The notes under the pieces are model-generated. The model was given only the letters and a program-made list of their open reading frames with translations. It was not told the origin of the DNA and made no database searches. A DNA stretch of 37,395 nt from contig QJYK01000281.1 of the NCBI GenBank assembly GCA_003248075.1, positions 1 through 37,395 on the forward strand. The letters are read 5' to 3'. The position numbers and the translations under genes are program-made. The DNA is from Gemmatimonadota bacterium. Lineage in GTDB: Bacteria > Gemmatimonadota > Gemmatimonadetes > Longimicrobiales > Gaopeijiaceae. Every line of letters starts with the position of its first letter. Within the stretch, counting starts at the first letter, position 1. Below, piece by piece: positions 21,901 through 27,423 of the stretch.

Positions 21901-22013
21901 ACGACCGGCAGTCGTTTGTGGGGCAGCAGGCCGGGTCGACGCAGTTCCAGCTCGGCGTCTTCGGACAGCTGGACCTGTCGGCGGGGGCGCTTCCGCTCGG
22001 CCCGGCGCGCTGA
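15912..22013 (+). CDS. sprA: SprA-like giant outer-membrane protein (type IX secretion translocon family)
   Basis: The product is 2033 residues with an N-terminal signal peptide (RLLLLALWFGADRAPTS). Similarity to Bacteroidota SprA is recognised by eye in order. Around residues 195-225 is VRVDGTILDRVRVDVDFDQ. Around 236-290 is LRRLEVGDVTFRLPSSRF, matching SprA's IEAGNVSLPL region. Near 780-796 is VPNPNTRGTAFVDDFDAA, matching the YIDDFEGS region. Near 1017 is an acidic DGDGNLDASE segment that may bind calcium. The last ~600 residues are rich in alternating β-strand patterns typical of a very large barrel. In Bacteroidota SprA is the outer-membrane channel of type IX secretion and gliding. Whether this protein does the same cannot be told, as no other T9SS gene is in the window. 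The GTG start gives a good signal peptide but lacks a clear ribosome-binding site. Confidence 0.8.
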   Translation: MLFRLLLLALWFGADRAPTSRPVAAEAAVDTILRADLTLDPASVRGGLTAAGAEPALRLGLRRIPVRSGLAPLELPVLLPGEPVGDRFTRLLDDQEGPDAMVRGLLRTRVAEWGRVGRDTVLFLAPLPERVLPPQVTPEGERPRFVTDYADLALQVRSRMELGGDWSRFEPCDPQFKVSCNPTLIPQLNPDVQFGVRVDGTILDRVRVDVDFDQSREFDAANRINIFYEGGEDDILRRLEVGDVTFRLPSSRFLTQGIPAGNFGFQAEGQLGPLDFQAVWAQQRGDLNSREFRLTGLADQRAFVQEDTLVLDDADYVRGQFFFLVDPTTLQGYPHVDALDLDAGSAPPSLAPGGDPIQLYRFEDDPVFRQQVEGFIQADALADGPGGAVVESGWFRYLQPGIDYFVHPSGLWVALRTPLSRDEMLAVTYITATGDTIGDYNPERIHNAGGRPALRLLKASGASHQPGRPTWNQEMHQIYRVSGSRDVEPASVQLTVSLGELSAGRTFKRAPTGDDLTFLRLFGLDEESPLDALDPAFVYAPATDFFEDQPPVQGTFVVFPTLRPFAEPPPLPSLGLTADATRDILGGDANRRIYEEEDPFERDNAGLFRLTLAYRIRSEGVISSFSLGALGIRDGSERIWLGDRLLTAGVDYEIDYDVGQVRLLEPELLFTASPDAAIRATWEQRSLFQVSPTQVFGMRTHARLGGWGGLDFLTLYQSERTVVTRPQLGTEPGASLMGGISGSGSTTAEWFDRFMDRLPGLRFDGRTTLSVDGELAVSVPNPNTRGTAFVDDFDAAAALPVSLLSSEWVLGGAPSALDGAEGALPPVLDASTAATLVWQHSWVVESGVGDSVGVHEGYFPRQEIDRQIKVAGSETREPGLLLTFGGVAGVPRWRSMTTSLSTTGLDLTKTDFLEFYVAGGEGAWLILDLGSVTEDAFFVDAAGATSGTGPTSGERWGLGLLDQEADPRLGEIWNTTLDARGVWGETCTAEPGRIYRAGDPRANCTRGNGRRDTEDLDGDGNLDASERHLRYVIRLDGSSPYVARTTQETETPFILYRIPLKGAGGLEVGGPVTEADLRAVRHLRLTLGASAPQSLRLARMRLVGSRWLKRAGEGILSGLGGDTLALGGRMEVATVSRVTEGDQYQSPPFVLEELVDPTTAFAGQGIEFNEKSLGLKFEDVPSGARAEAYHRFPQRPRNFLRYRQARVWVASRSGDFGPDRDAWFFMKVGTDPDNFYLYRTRLNPPAGAAGVTPEDWLPEVVVDFEEWFDLRQRAEDALLLSPPGPGDAPLVLWSVDSTYAITLQDRGRAPDLAHVREISVGVANQGTVPLSGEVWIDELRLGRPVRETGMASSLDAVLDAAGVLTSRLSLTNRGALFHQLRDEPTYQADQTLALTSTLRLDQWAPSAWGIEMPLTLSLDRMSQDPKFLANSDLRADRLRGLRPTESRSTRVGVGFRKTTPTANPWVGLVLDGLDARLAYVETDGSTVTTEAESSGLSAGIGWTREPHDRSLAVIPDFAEGFVRAVLPGFLERRLLGARLRLTPERVSVGTSYLNQDSRTLRFERIVELPGDTSTVATAAPRETMETAADVRLRPFGPLDAAVTLLTVRDLLPPEEAVADPRVQDLLREERARLSGLDLGWETNRTLRTRIGFRPRLLDWLRSDVDWSSSYGSDRNANFLLREVEGSDTLLAITRNARGQRDWRALLSADPAALASGWLGPAQPDEAPDIAELRGILTAIKPLSVTYQSGVVSRFHRGDVDPGTGYQLGWGSIEDFRFMDGDTAATLTDQKTWTLGSGLGTPRGGSFDVSYQRGEATTLDTRSDRRTLQRRWPDLRATVPPLTLPSVPGLERVTLSSGYQRTERETVYGGRGVQRRFEEDRQVPVDVSLTWTGSLVTSYRGAFRDGDARDPTGDTRRVQRSHRFSVTSRFLPPGAFGRRLDRPVSFSLQAAYTGERDCRSTAARPECVPFVDQIRRSLSVSIGTSLSGFEVGLQMSYDDRQSFVGQQAGSTQFQLGVFGQLDLSAGALPLGPAR

Positions 22014-22073
22014 CCCGCCGGCAGCGTCCCACCGTGCCATGTCCGAGGCGAGCATGCCGGAGGATCTTGGATC

Positions 22074-22700
22074 ATGCCGGACCCCGAGAGTCGGGCCCTC
22101 GCCTGGGCCGCGTCGTTTCTTCTGCTCGCGAGCCTCGCCCGCGTCGGGTGGGTGCGTTTCTCGGGAGCAACGTCCGCGCTCGGGAAGGGTGACGTCGCGT
22201 CCTCGGTCCTCGACGAGAGTCGTCGTGAGCTGTCGGAGCGTGAGGCGCGATCACGCCCCCTTGCGCAGGGGGAGCAGATCGACCCGAACCGGGCCAGCGC
22301 CACGGAGCTGGACCGCCTTCCGGGGATCGGGCCGGCGGCAGCCGACGCGATCGTCCACTCGCGTGCCCTCGAGGGTCCGTTCCGCCACCCGCAGGATCTC
22401 GCCCGGGTCCGCGGGATCGGCCCGTCGACCGTCGCGCGGATCGCGGAGCATCTCGACTTCTCGACACCGGTTCTCGGGCGTGTCCGACAGAGCACGGAGG
22501 CGGACGTCGTCGATCTCAACCGCGCGGACGAGGACGCGCTGCAGGCGCTGCCCGGCGTCGGACCGGCGCTGGCGCGTCGGATCGTCGAGGTGCGCGCGCA
22601 GGGCCCTTTTCGGTCCGTGGAGGACCTGGAGCGCGTCCGAGGGATCGGCCCCGCGACGGTGGAGAGGCTTCGGGGGCGGGTCACGGTCGCTCCGCGGTGA
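22074..22700 (+). CDS. ComEA-like helix-hairpin-helix protein, membrane-anchored
   Basis: The product is 208 residues. One N-terminal membrane segment (about 9-30) is followed by a charged linker. Two helix-hairpin-helix DNA-binding units come next: residues ~68-125 (IDPNRASATELDRLPGIGPAAADAIV, then VRGIGPSTVARI) and ~140-200 (VDLNRADEDALQALPGVGPALARRIVE, then VRGIGPATVERL). ComEA proteins bind double-stranded DNA at the outer face of the inner membrane during natural transformation. Usual ComEA carries one such unit, so a tandem pair is slightly unusual. GGAGG at 22059-22063 lies 10 nt before the ATG. Its position 60 bp after the SprA-like gene and upstream of pilB fits a DNA-uptake role, which is inference. 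Confidence 0.78.
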   Translation: MPDPESRALAWAASFLLLASLARVGWVRFSGATSALGKGDVASSVLDESRRELSEREARSRPLAQGEQIDPNRASATELDRLPGIGPAAADAIVHSRALEGPFRHPQDLARVRGIGPSTVARIAEHLDFSTPVLGRVRQSTEADVVDLNRADEDALQALPGVGPALARRIVEVRAQGPFRSVEDLERVRGIGPATVERLRGRVTVAPR

Positions 22701-23061
22701 GGAAACCAGCCCCGGAAGCCTTCCCTTGTACCGGCGAGGCGGCACGACCTATTGTTACCAATGGCACGACGTCATCCGTTTACGACAGGTCCCCTGCCCG
22801 AGGACCGGCGACGGAGACGGTGTCCCGACCGGTGTCGGACGTCGACGATCCATTGCAGCCCAAGCACGAATTCCGGGAGGACGCCAGCTTGCTAGGATCC
22901 GGGCATGAGGGAGACCGTGCGCCCTGGGGGGGGAGCGATTTCCCCGCCCGCGGCGTCGTCCCTCCTGGCGTAGATCACGTAGCCGGAGCCCCCCCGGACG
23001 CGATCCGCCGCAACCCCGGCGGATTGCCCTCCTCTTCCATGACGCCCCTTCTCCAAGCGCG
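22701..23061. other. 361-bp gap before pilB with possible promoter and hairpin
   Basis: The stretch is less GC-rich than its neighbours at its start. A possible σ70-like promoter is TTGTAC (22726-22731), 18 bp, TATTGT (22750-22755). A perfect 8-bp hairpin (ATCCGCCG/CGGCGGAT, loop CAACCC) lies at 23003-23024, about 37 nt before the pilB ATG, and could influence its translation. One plus-strand frame is open throughout and overlaps both flanking genes (GTGA at 22697, ATGA at 23062). Its product is proline-rich, low in third-position GC and unlike any family I know, so I treat it as noncoding. Confidence 0.4.
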
Positions 23062-24783
23062 ATGACAGCGAAGGTCGCTCAAGAAGTCCGGCTCGGGGAC
23101 CTCTTCGTCCGAGAGGGCCTGGTCACCGAGAAGCAGCTGCAGGAGGCCCTGGCAGACGCGCGCTCCGGGGGCACCCGCATCGGCTACTCTCTGGTCAAGC
23201 TCGGCTTCGTCCAGGAGGAGGAGCTGACGCGGATGCTCTCGAAGCAGTATCGGGTGCCCGCCGTCGCCCTCGACAAAGTCAGCGTCGACGAGAAGATCCT
23301 CCGGCTGATCTCGGGGGACGTGGCCCTGAAGCACCTGGTGCTTCCGCTCCGGCGTGCCGGGCGGATGCTGACGGTGGCGATGACCAACCCCACGGACTTC
23401 AGCGCCATCGACGATCTGAAGTTCATCACCAAGCTGGACATCGAGCCGGTGATCGTGGGGGAGTTCACCCTCCGCCGGCACCTGGAGCGGTACTACGGGT
23501 CGCCGGACGAGGAGGCCGTCACCAGCCTGCTCGAGGAATTCGGCGAGGAGGACGTGGAGGTCCTCGAGGACCAGTCCGAGGACGTCTCCATAGCCGCGCT
23601 TCAGGCCGAGGTCGACTCGGCACCCGTGGTGAAGTTCATCAACGGGCTGCTCACGGACGCGGTCCTCCGGGGCGTGTCCGACATCCACATCGAGCCGTAC
23701 GAGAAGGAGGTCCGGATCCGTTATCGGATCGACGGCTCGCTGCAGGAGGTGATGAAGCCGCCCATGAAGATGAAGGCGGCGCTGACCTCGCGCATCAAGA
23801 TCCTCGCCGACCTGAACATCGCAGAGCGGCGCGTGCCACAGGACGGCCGCATCAAGCTGAAGCTCAAGAACCGTGTCATCGACTTCCGGGTCTCGACCCT
23901 TCCGGTGATCTTCGGCGAGAAGATCGTCCTGCGCATCCTCGACAAGGGGAACCTGACCTTCGACCTGACCAAGTTCGGGTTCGAGCCCAAGGCGGAGCGC
24001 GACCTCATGTGGGCGATCTCTCGCCCCTACGGGATGGTGTTGGTCACCGGCCCCACCGGGTCCGGCAAGACGACTACGCTCTATTCGGCGCTGTCACAGA
24101 TCAACAACGTCGACACGAACATCATGACCGCCGAGGACCCGGTCGAGTACAACATCCACGGCATCAATCAGGTCCTGGTCCGCAGCGAGATCGGCATGAC
24201 GTTCGCGGCGGCCTTGAGGGCGTTCCTGCGCCAGGACCCGAACATCATCATGGTGGGTGAGATCCGCGACCTGGAGACGGGCGGCATCGCGATCAAGGCG
24301 GCGCTCACCGGCCACCTGGTGCTGTCCACGCTCCATACGAACGACACGCCTTCCACAGTCACGCGTCTGATCGACATGGGACTGGAGCCGTTCAACGTCG
24401 CGTCCGCGCTCAATCTGGTGTCCGCGCAGCGGCTCGCCCGGAGGGTGTGCACGCGCTGCAAGGTGGAGGCGACGTACGCCGAGGAGTTTCTCGTCTCCGC
24501 GAAGATCCCCCTGGACTGGGCGGCGGCGACGACCTTCTACAAGGGTTCAGGTTGCGACCACTGCGGCGGCACCGGGTACAAGGGGCGGTGCGGCTTCTAC
24601 GAGGTCATGATCATGAGCGCCGAGCTGCGTAAGGCGATCATGCAGGAGCAGAGCACGGACGAGCTCCGCGAGCTCGCCCGCAAAGAGGGCATGCTCACGC
24701 TCCGCGAGGATGGGATGAAGAAGGTCGAGCGCGGCATCACGACGCTCGACGAGTTGGTCAAGGAAACCAGCGTCGCAGACTGA
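23062..24783 (+). CDS. pilB: Type IV pilus assembly ATPase PilB
   Basis: The product is 573 residues. The N-terminal MshEN/GspE-N domain (about 8-150: LGDLFVREGLVTEKQLQEAL) can bind c-di-GMP in related proteins. The ATPase domain carries Walker A near 328-336 (GPTGSGKTTT), an Asp-box region (MTAEDPVEYN), Walker B (IIMVGEIRDLETG) and a His box (LSTLHTNDTPSTVTRLIDMG). A zinc-binding module follows with CTRC and CDHC pairs near 460-500. It powers pilus extension at the inner-membrane base, working with PilC and PilT encoded next. No clear ribosome-binding site precedes the ATG. pilT follows after 13 bp. A GspE (type II secretion) role is the main alternative but is less likely next to pilT. Confidence 0.93.
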   Translation: MTAKVAQEVRLGDLFVREGLVTEKQLQEALADARSGGTRIGYSLVKLGFVQEEELTRMLSKQYRVPAVALDKVSVDEKILRLISGDVALKHLVLPLRRAGRMLTVAMTNPTDFSAIDDLKFITKLDIEPVIVGEFTLRRHLERYYGSPDEEAVTSLLEEFGEEDVEVLEDQSEDVSIAALQAEVDSAPVVKFINGLLTDAVLRGVSDIHIEPYEKEVRIRYRIDGSLQEVMKPPMKMKAALTSRIKILADLNIAERRVPQDGRIKLKLKNRVIDFRVSTLPVIFGEKIVLRILDKGNLTFDLTKFGFEPKAERDLMWAISRPYGMVLVTGPTGSGKTTTLYSALSQINNVDTNIMTAEDPVEYNIHGINQVLVRSEIGMTFAAALRAFLRQDPNIIMVGEIRDLETGGIAIKAALTGHLVLSTLHTNDTPSTVTRLIDMGLEPFNVASALNLVSAQRLARRVCTRCKVEATYAEEFLVSAKIPLDWAAATTFYKGSGCDHCGGTGYKGRCGFYEVMIMSAELRKAIMQEQSTDELRELARKEGMLTLREDGMKKVERGITTLDELVKETSVAD

Positions 24784-24796
24784 GAAAGGAAGCGGA

Positions 24797-25924
24797 ATGA
24801 ACCAGCCTCCCGCGTCGCCAGCGCCTCCCCAGCAGCAGGAGCTCAGCCTGAGGGTCCTCTTGCAGGAGATGATCCAGCGTGGCGCGTCCGACCTGCATCT
24901 GACGGTCGGCAATCCGGCGAAGATGCGCGTGGACGGGGACCTGCAGAACTCCAAGTTCTCACAGCCGCTGACCCCGAAGGACACCCTGGCGCTGGCCTAC
25001 TCGATCCTCACGGAGAACCAGAAGAAGCGGTTCGAGACCGAGGACGAGCTGGACTTCTCCTTCGGCGTCCAGAACCTCTCCCGCTTCCGCGGCAACGTCT
25101 ACAAGCAGCGGGGCTGCGTGGCCATGGCGATCCGGCAGATCCCGTACGAGATCATCTCGATCGAGAAGCTCGGCCTGCCGCCGATCATCAACAAGCTCGC
25201 GGATCGTCCGCGCGGACTGATCCTCGTGACCGGACCGACGGGCTCGGGCAAGTCGACGACGCTCGCAGGCATGGTCGACAAGATCAACCGCGAGCGGAAG
25301 GGCCACATCATCACGATCGAGGACCCGATCGAGTTCATCCACCGCCACCAGCACTGCATGATCAACCAGCGGGAGGTGGGGGCGGACACCAAGACATTCG
25401 CGGCGGCCCTGAAGTACGCGTTGCGGCAGGACCCGGACGTCATCCTCATCGGCGAGATGCGTGACCTGGAGACGATCGGCGCCGCGCTCACCATCGCCGA
25501 GACGGGACACCTGGTGCTCGCCACGCTGCACACCAACTCGGCGGCGGAGAGCATCAACCGCATCATCGACGCGTTCCCCGCGCACCAGCAGGCTCAGGTC
25601 CGTGCCCAGCTCGCGTTCGTGCTCGAGGGTGTGGTGACGCAGACCCTCCTGCCCCGCGCCAAGGGCAAGGGCCGGGTCGCGGCGTGCGAGATCATGGTAT
25701 GCACGCCCGCGATCCGCGCCGTGATCCGCGACGAGAAGATCCACCAGATCTACTCGCTCATGCAGGCCGGCAAGAAGCACGGCATGCAGACGATGAACGA
25801 CGCGCTCCAGATGCTTTATATGAGGGGTGAGGTCACGCTCGAGGAGGCGCTGAAGCGCTCCGGCGATCCGGCCGAGCTTCTCAGGACCGTGGGCGAGCCG
25901 GTGCCCGCAGGCACGCAGGGATGA
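24797..25924 (+). CDS. pilT: Type IV pilus retraction ATPase PilT
   Basis: The product is 375 residues, a little longer than typical PilT (~345). Diagnostic elements are LLQEMIQRGASDLHLTVGNP at the N-terminus, Walker A near 144-153 (GPTGSGKSTT), an Asp box (ITIEDPIEFIH), Walker B (DVILIGEMRDLETIGAALTIAETGHLV), a His box (LATLHTNSAAESINRIIDAF), and AIRQI at about 112. The C-terminal region contains VCTPAIRAVIRDEKIHQIYSLMQ, close to the AIRNLIRE signature of PilT. It drives pilus depolymerisation for twitching and DNA uptake. The sequence AAGGAAG precedes the ATG. It sits between pilB and pilC with gaps of 13 and 31 bp, so all three are probably one transcript. Confidence 0.95.
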   Translation: MNQPPASPAPPQQQELSLRVLLQEMIQRGASDLHLTVGNPAKMRVDGDLQNSKFSQPLTPKDTLALAYSILTENQKKRFETEDELDFSFGVQNLSRFRGNVYKQRGCVAMAIRQIPYEIISIEKLGLPPIINKLADRPRGLILVTGPTGSGKSTTLAGMVDKINRERKGHIITIEDPIEFIHRHQHCMINQREVGADTKTFAAALKYALRQDPDVILIGEMRDLETIGAALTIAETGHLVLATLHTNSAAESINRIIDAFPAHQQAQVRAQLAFVLEGVVTQTLLPRAKGKGRVAACEIMVCTPAIRAVIRDEKIHQIYSLMQAGKKHGMQTMNDALQMLYMRGEVTLEEALKRSGDPAELLRTVGEPVPAGTQG

Positions 25925-25955
25925 CGATCTTCACCGCGAGCAGCAGGTAGGAACC

Positions 25956-27158
25956 ATGCCGAATTTCGCATTCAGCGCCAGACCCGTGACGGGCGGGGAC
26001 ATCCAGTCGGGCGAGATCGAGCTTGCCTCGAAGGACGACGTCCTCGCCTACCTGCACCGGCAGAAGATGATCCCCGTGTCGGTGCGGGAGAAATCGAGGG
26101 AGTTCAACCTCACCTTCGGCACGGGTGTGTCCACGCGCGACGTCGTGATCTTCACGCGCCAGTTCGCGACGATGATCAACTCCGGGCTCCCACTGGTTCA
26201 GAGCCTCGACATCCTTGCGGAGCAGACGGAAAACGTCACGCTGCGCAAGACGATCCAGGAGGTGCTCTACGACGTCGAGTCGGGCCATACGCTCGCGGAC
26301 GCGATGGGGCGCCATCCCAAGATCTTCAGCGACCTGTTCGTCAACATGGTCGCCGCCGGCGAGGCCGGGGGTATCCTGGACACGATCCTCCTGCGCCTCG
26401 CGGTGTTCCTCGAGAAGAACGACGCCCTCAGGAGAAAGATCAAAGGCGCGATGGTGTATCCGGCGGTGATCTTCTCCGTGGCTGCTGCGGCGATCGTGAT
26501 CCTGCTGGTGTTCGTGATTCCGACATTCCAGCAGATGTTCGAGTCCGCCGGTATCCCGCTCCCGCTCCCGACGCGCATCGTGATCGGTATGAGCGCGTTC
26601 CTCCAGGCCTACTGGTGGGCCGTGGGGGCGGCGATCGTCGGCATCGCTGTCCTGATCCGCCAGTTCTATCAAACCGACGGGGGCGAGCTCTTCATCGACC
26701 GCGCGCTGCTCGCCTTCCCCATCCTTGGAGACGTGCAGCGCAAGGCTGCGGTCGCGCGCTTCACGCGTACGCTCGGCACGCTGGTGTCGTCCGGCGTCTC
26801 CATCCTCGAGGGCCTCGAGATCACCGCACGCACCGCCGGCAATCGGGTGATCCACGACGCGGTGATGGGGTCCCGGGCCTCCATCGCGGGCGGTGAGACG
26901 ATCGCGGGCCCATTGAAGGAGTCCGGGGCGTTCCCACCGATGGTCGTTCAGATGATCAACGTGGGTGAGCAGACCGGTGGCCTCGACGACATGCTCACCA
27001 AGATCGCCGACTTCTACGACGAGGAGGTCGACGCGGCCGTCGAGACCCTCCTGTCCGCCATGGAGCCGATCATGATCGTCGTGCTGGGCGTGATCGTGGG
27101 CGGCATGATCGTGGCGATGTACCTGCCGATCTTCGACATGATCAACGCGGTGAAGTAG
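25956..27158 (+). CDS. pilC: Type IV pilus inner-membrane platform protein PilC
   Basis: The product is 400 residues, typical for PilC/GspF. It has two T2SSF domains (about 65-190 and 270-390), each starting with FTRQFATMINSGLPLVQSLDIL- or FTRTLGTLVSSGVSILEGLEI-like segments. Membrane helices lie near 165-190, 215-240 and 370-395. A short N-terminal extension resembles the T2SSF_N domain (FAFSARPVTGGDIQSGEIE-like). It is the platform that PilB and PilT turn to assemble or remove pilins. AGGAACC precedes the ATG. No pilin or pilM-N-O-P-Q gene follows, as the next genes belong to an unrelated minus-strand operon. It ends about 19 bp before a large terminator-like structure. Confidence 0.94.
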   Translation: MPNFAFSARPVTGGDIQSGEIELASKDDVLAYLHRQKMIPVSVREKSREFNLTFGTGVSTRDVVIFTRQFATMINSGLPLVQSLDILAEQTENVTLRKTIQEVLYDVESGHTLADAMGRHPKIFSDLFVNMVAAGEAGGILDTILLRLAVFLEKNDALRRKIKGAMVYPAVIFSVAAAAIVILLVFVIPTFQQMFESAGIPLPLPTRIVIGMSAFLQAYWWAVGAAIVGIAVLIRQFYQTDGGELFIDRALLAFPILGDVQRKAAVARFTRTLGTLVSSGVSILEGLEITARTAGNRVIHDAVMGSRASIAGGETIAGPLKESGAFPPMVVQMINVGEQTGGLDDMLTKIADFYDEEVDAAVETLLSAMEPIMIVVLGVIVGGMIVAMYLPIFDMINAVK

Positions 27159-27176
27159 CGGCCAGGGGGTCCGCGA

Positions 27177-27260
27177 CTCGGAACGGCCCCTCGGCTTCGG
27201 CCCTCCGGAACGGGGCGCGCCCTTCGGGGCCGCTCGCGTTCCGAGGGCTTTCTCTTTCTC
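27177..27260 (+). terminator. Large terminator-like hairpin after pilC
   Basis: A perfect 9-bp outer stem, CTCGGAACG/CGTTCCGAG (27177-27185 with 27237-27245), encloses an inner GCCCC/GGGGC pairing and smaller hairpins. It is followed by GGCTTTCTCTTTCT, a T-rich stretch. The position 18 bp after the pilC stop fits termination of the pil operon. Confidence 0.6.
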
Positions 27261-27423
27261 GCGCTCGCTAAGCGGCCGGGCGCGTCTTGCTGCTCGCGGC
27301 TTCGCCTGCCCGGGTTTCGCCCGGCCGATTGCCCCGCAGAGCGCGCCCCGTTCCCGGGGGCGTGCGCACCCCGGTTGGCCCGCCCGCTTCGCGGATCGGC
27401 AGGGCGGTGGCGGGTGGTGGGGC
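27261..27423. other. GC-rich gap between pilC terminator and ADOP permease
   Basis: No gene is supported in these 163 bp. A CCGCCC/GGGCGG hairpin (27380-27385 with 27402-27407) lies 17 bp past the ADOP stop on the minus strand and may help end that transcript. It has no T-run. Confidence 0.35.

Noticed and set aside
22697-23065. Open frame filling the gap between the ComEA-like gene and pilB, overlapping both
   Set aside because: The overlaps fit the local coupling style, but the product is proline-rich with no family resemblance. Third-position GC is lower than in the real genes and the region contains promoter-like sequence.
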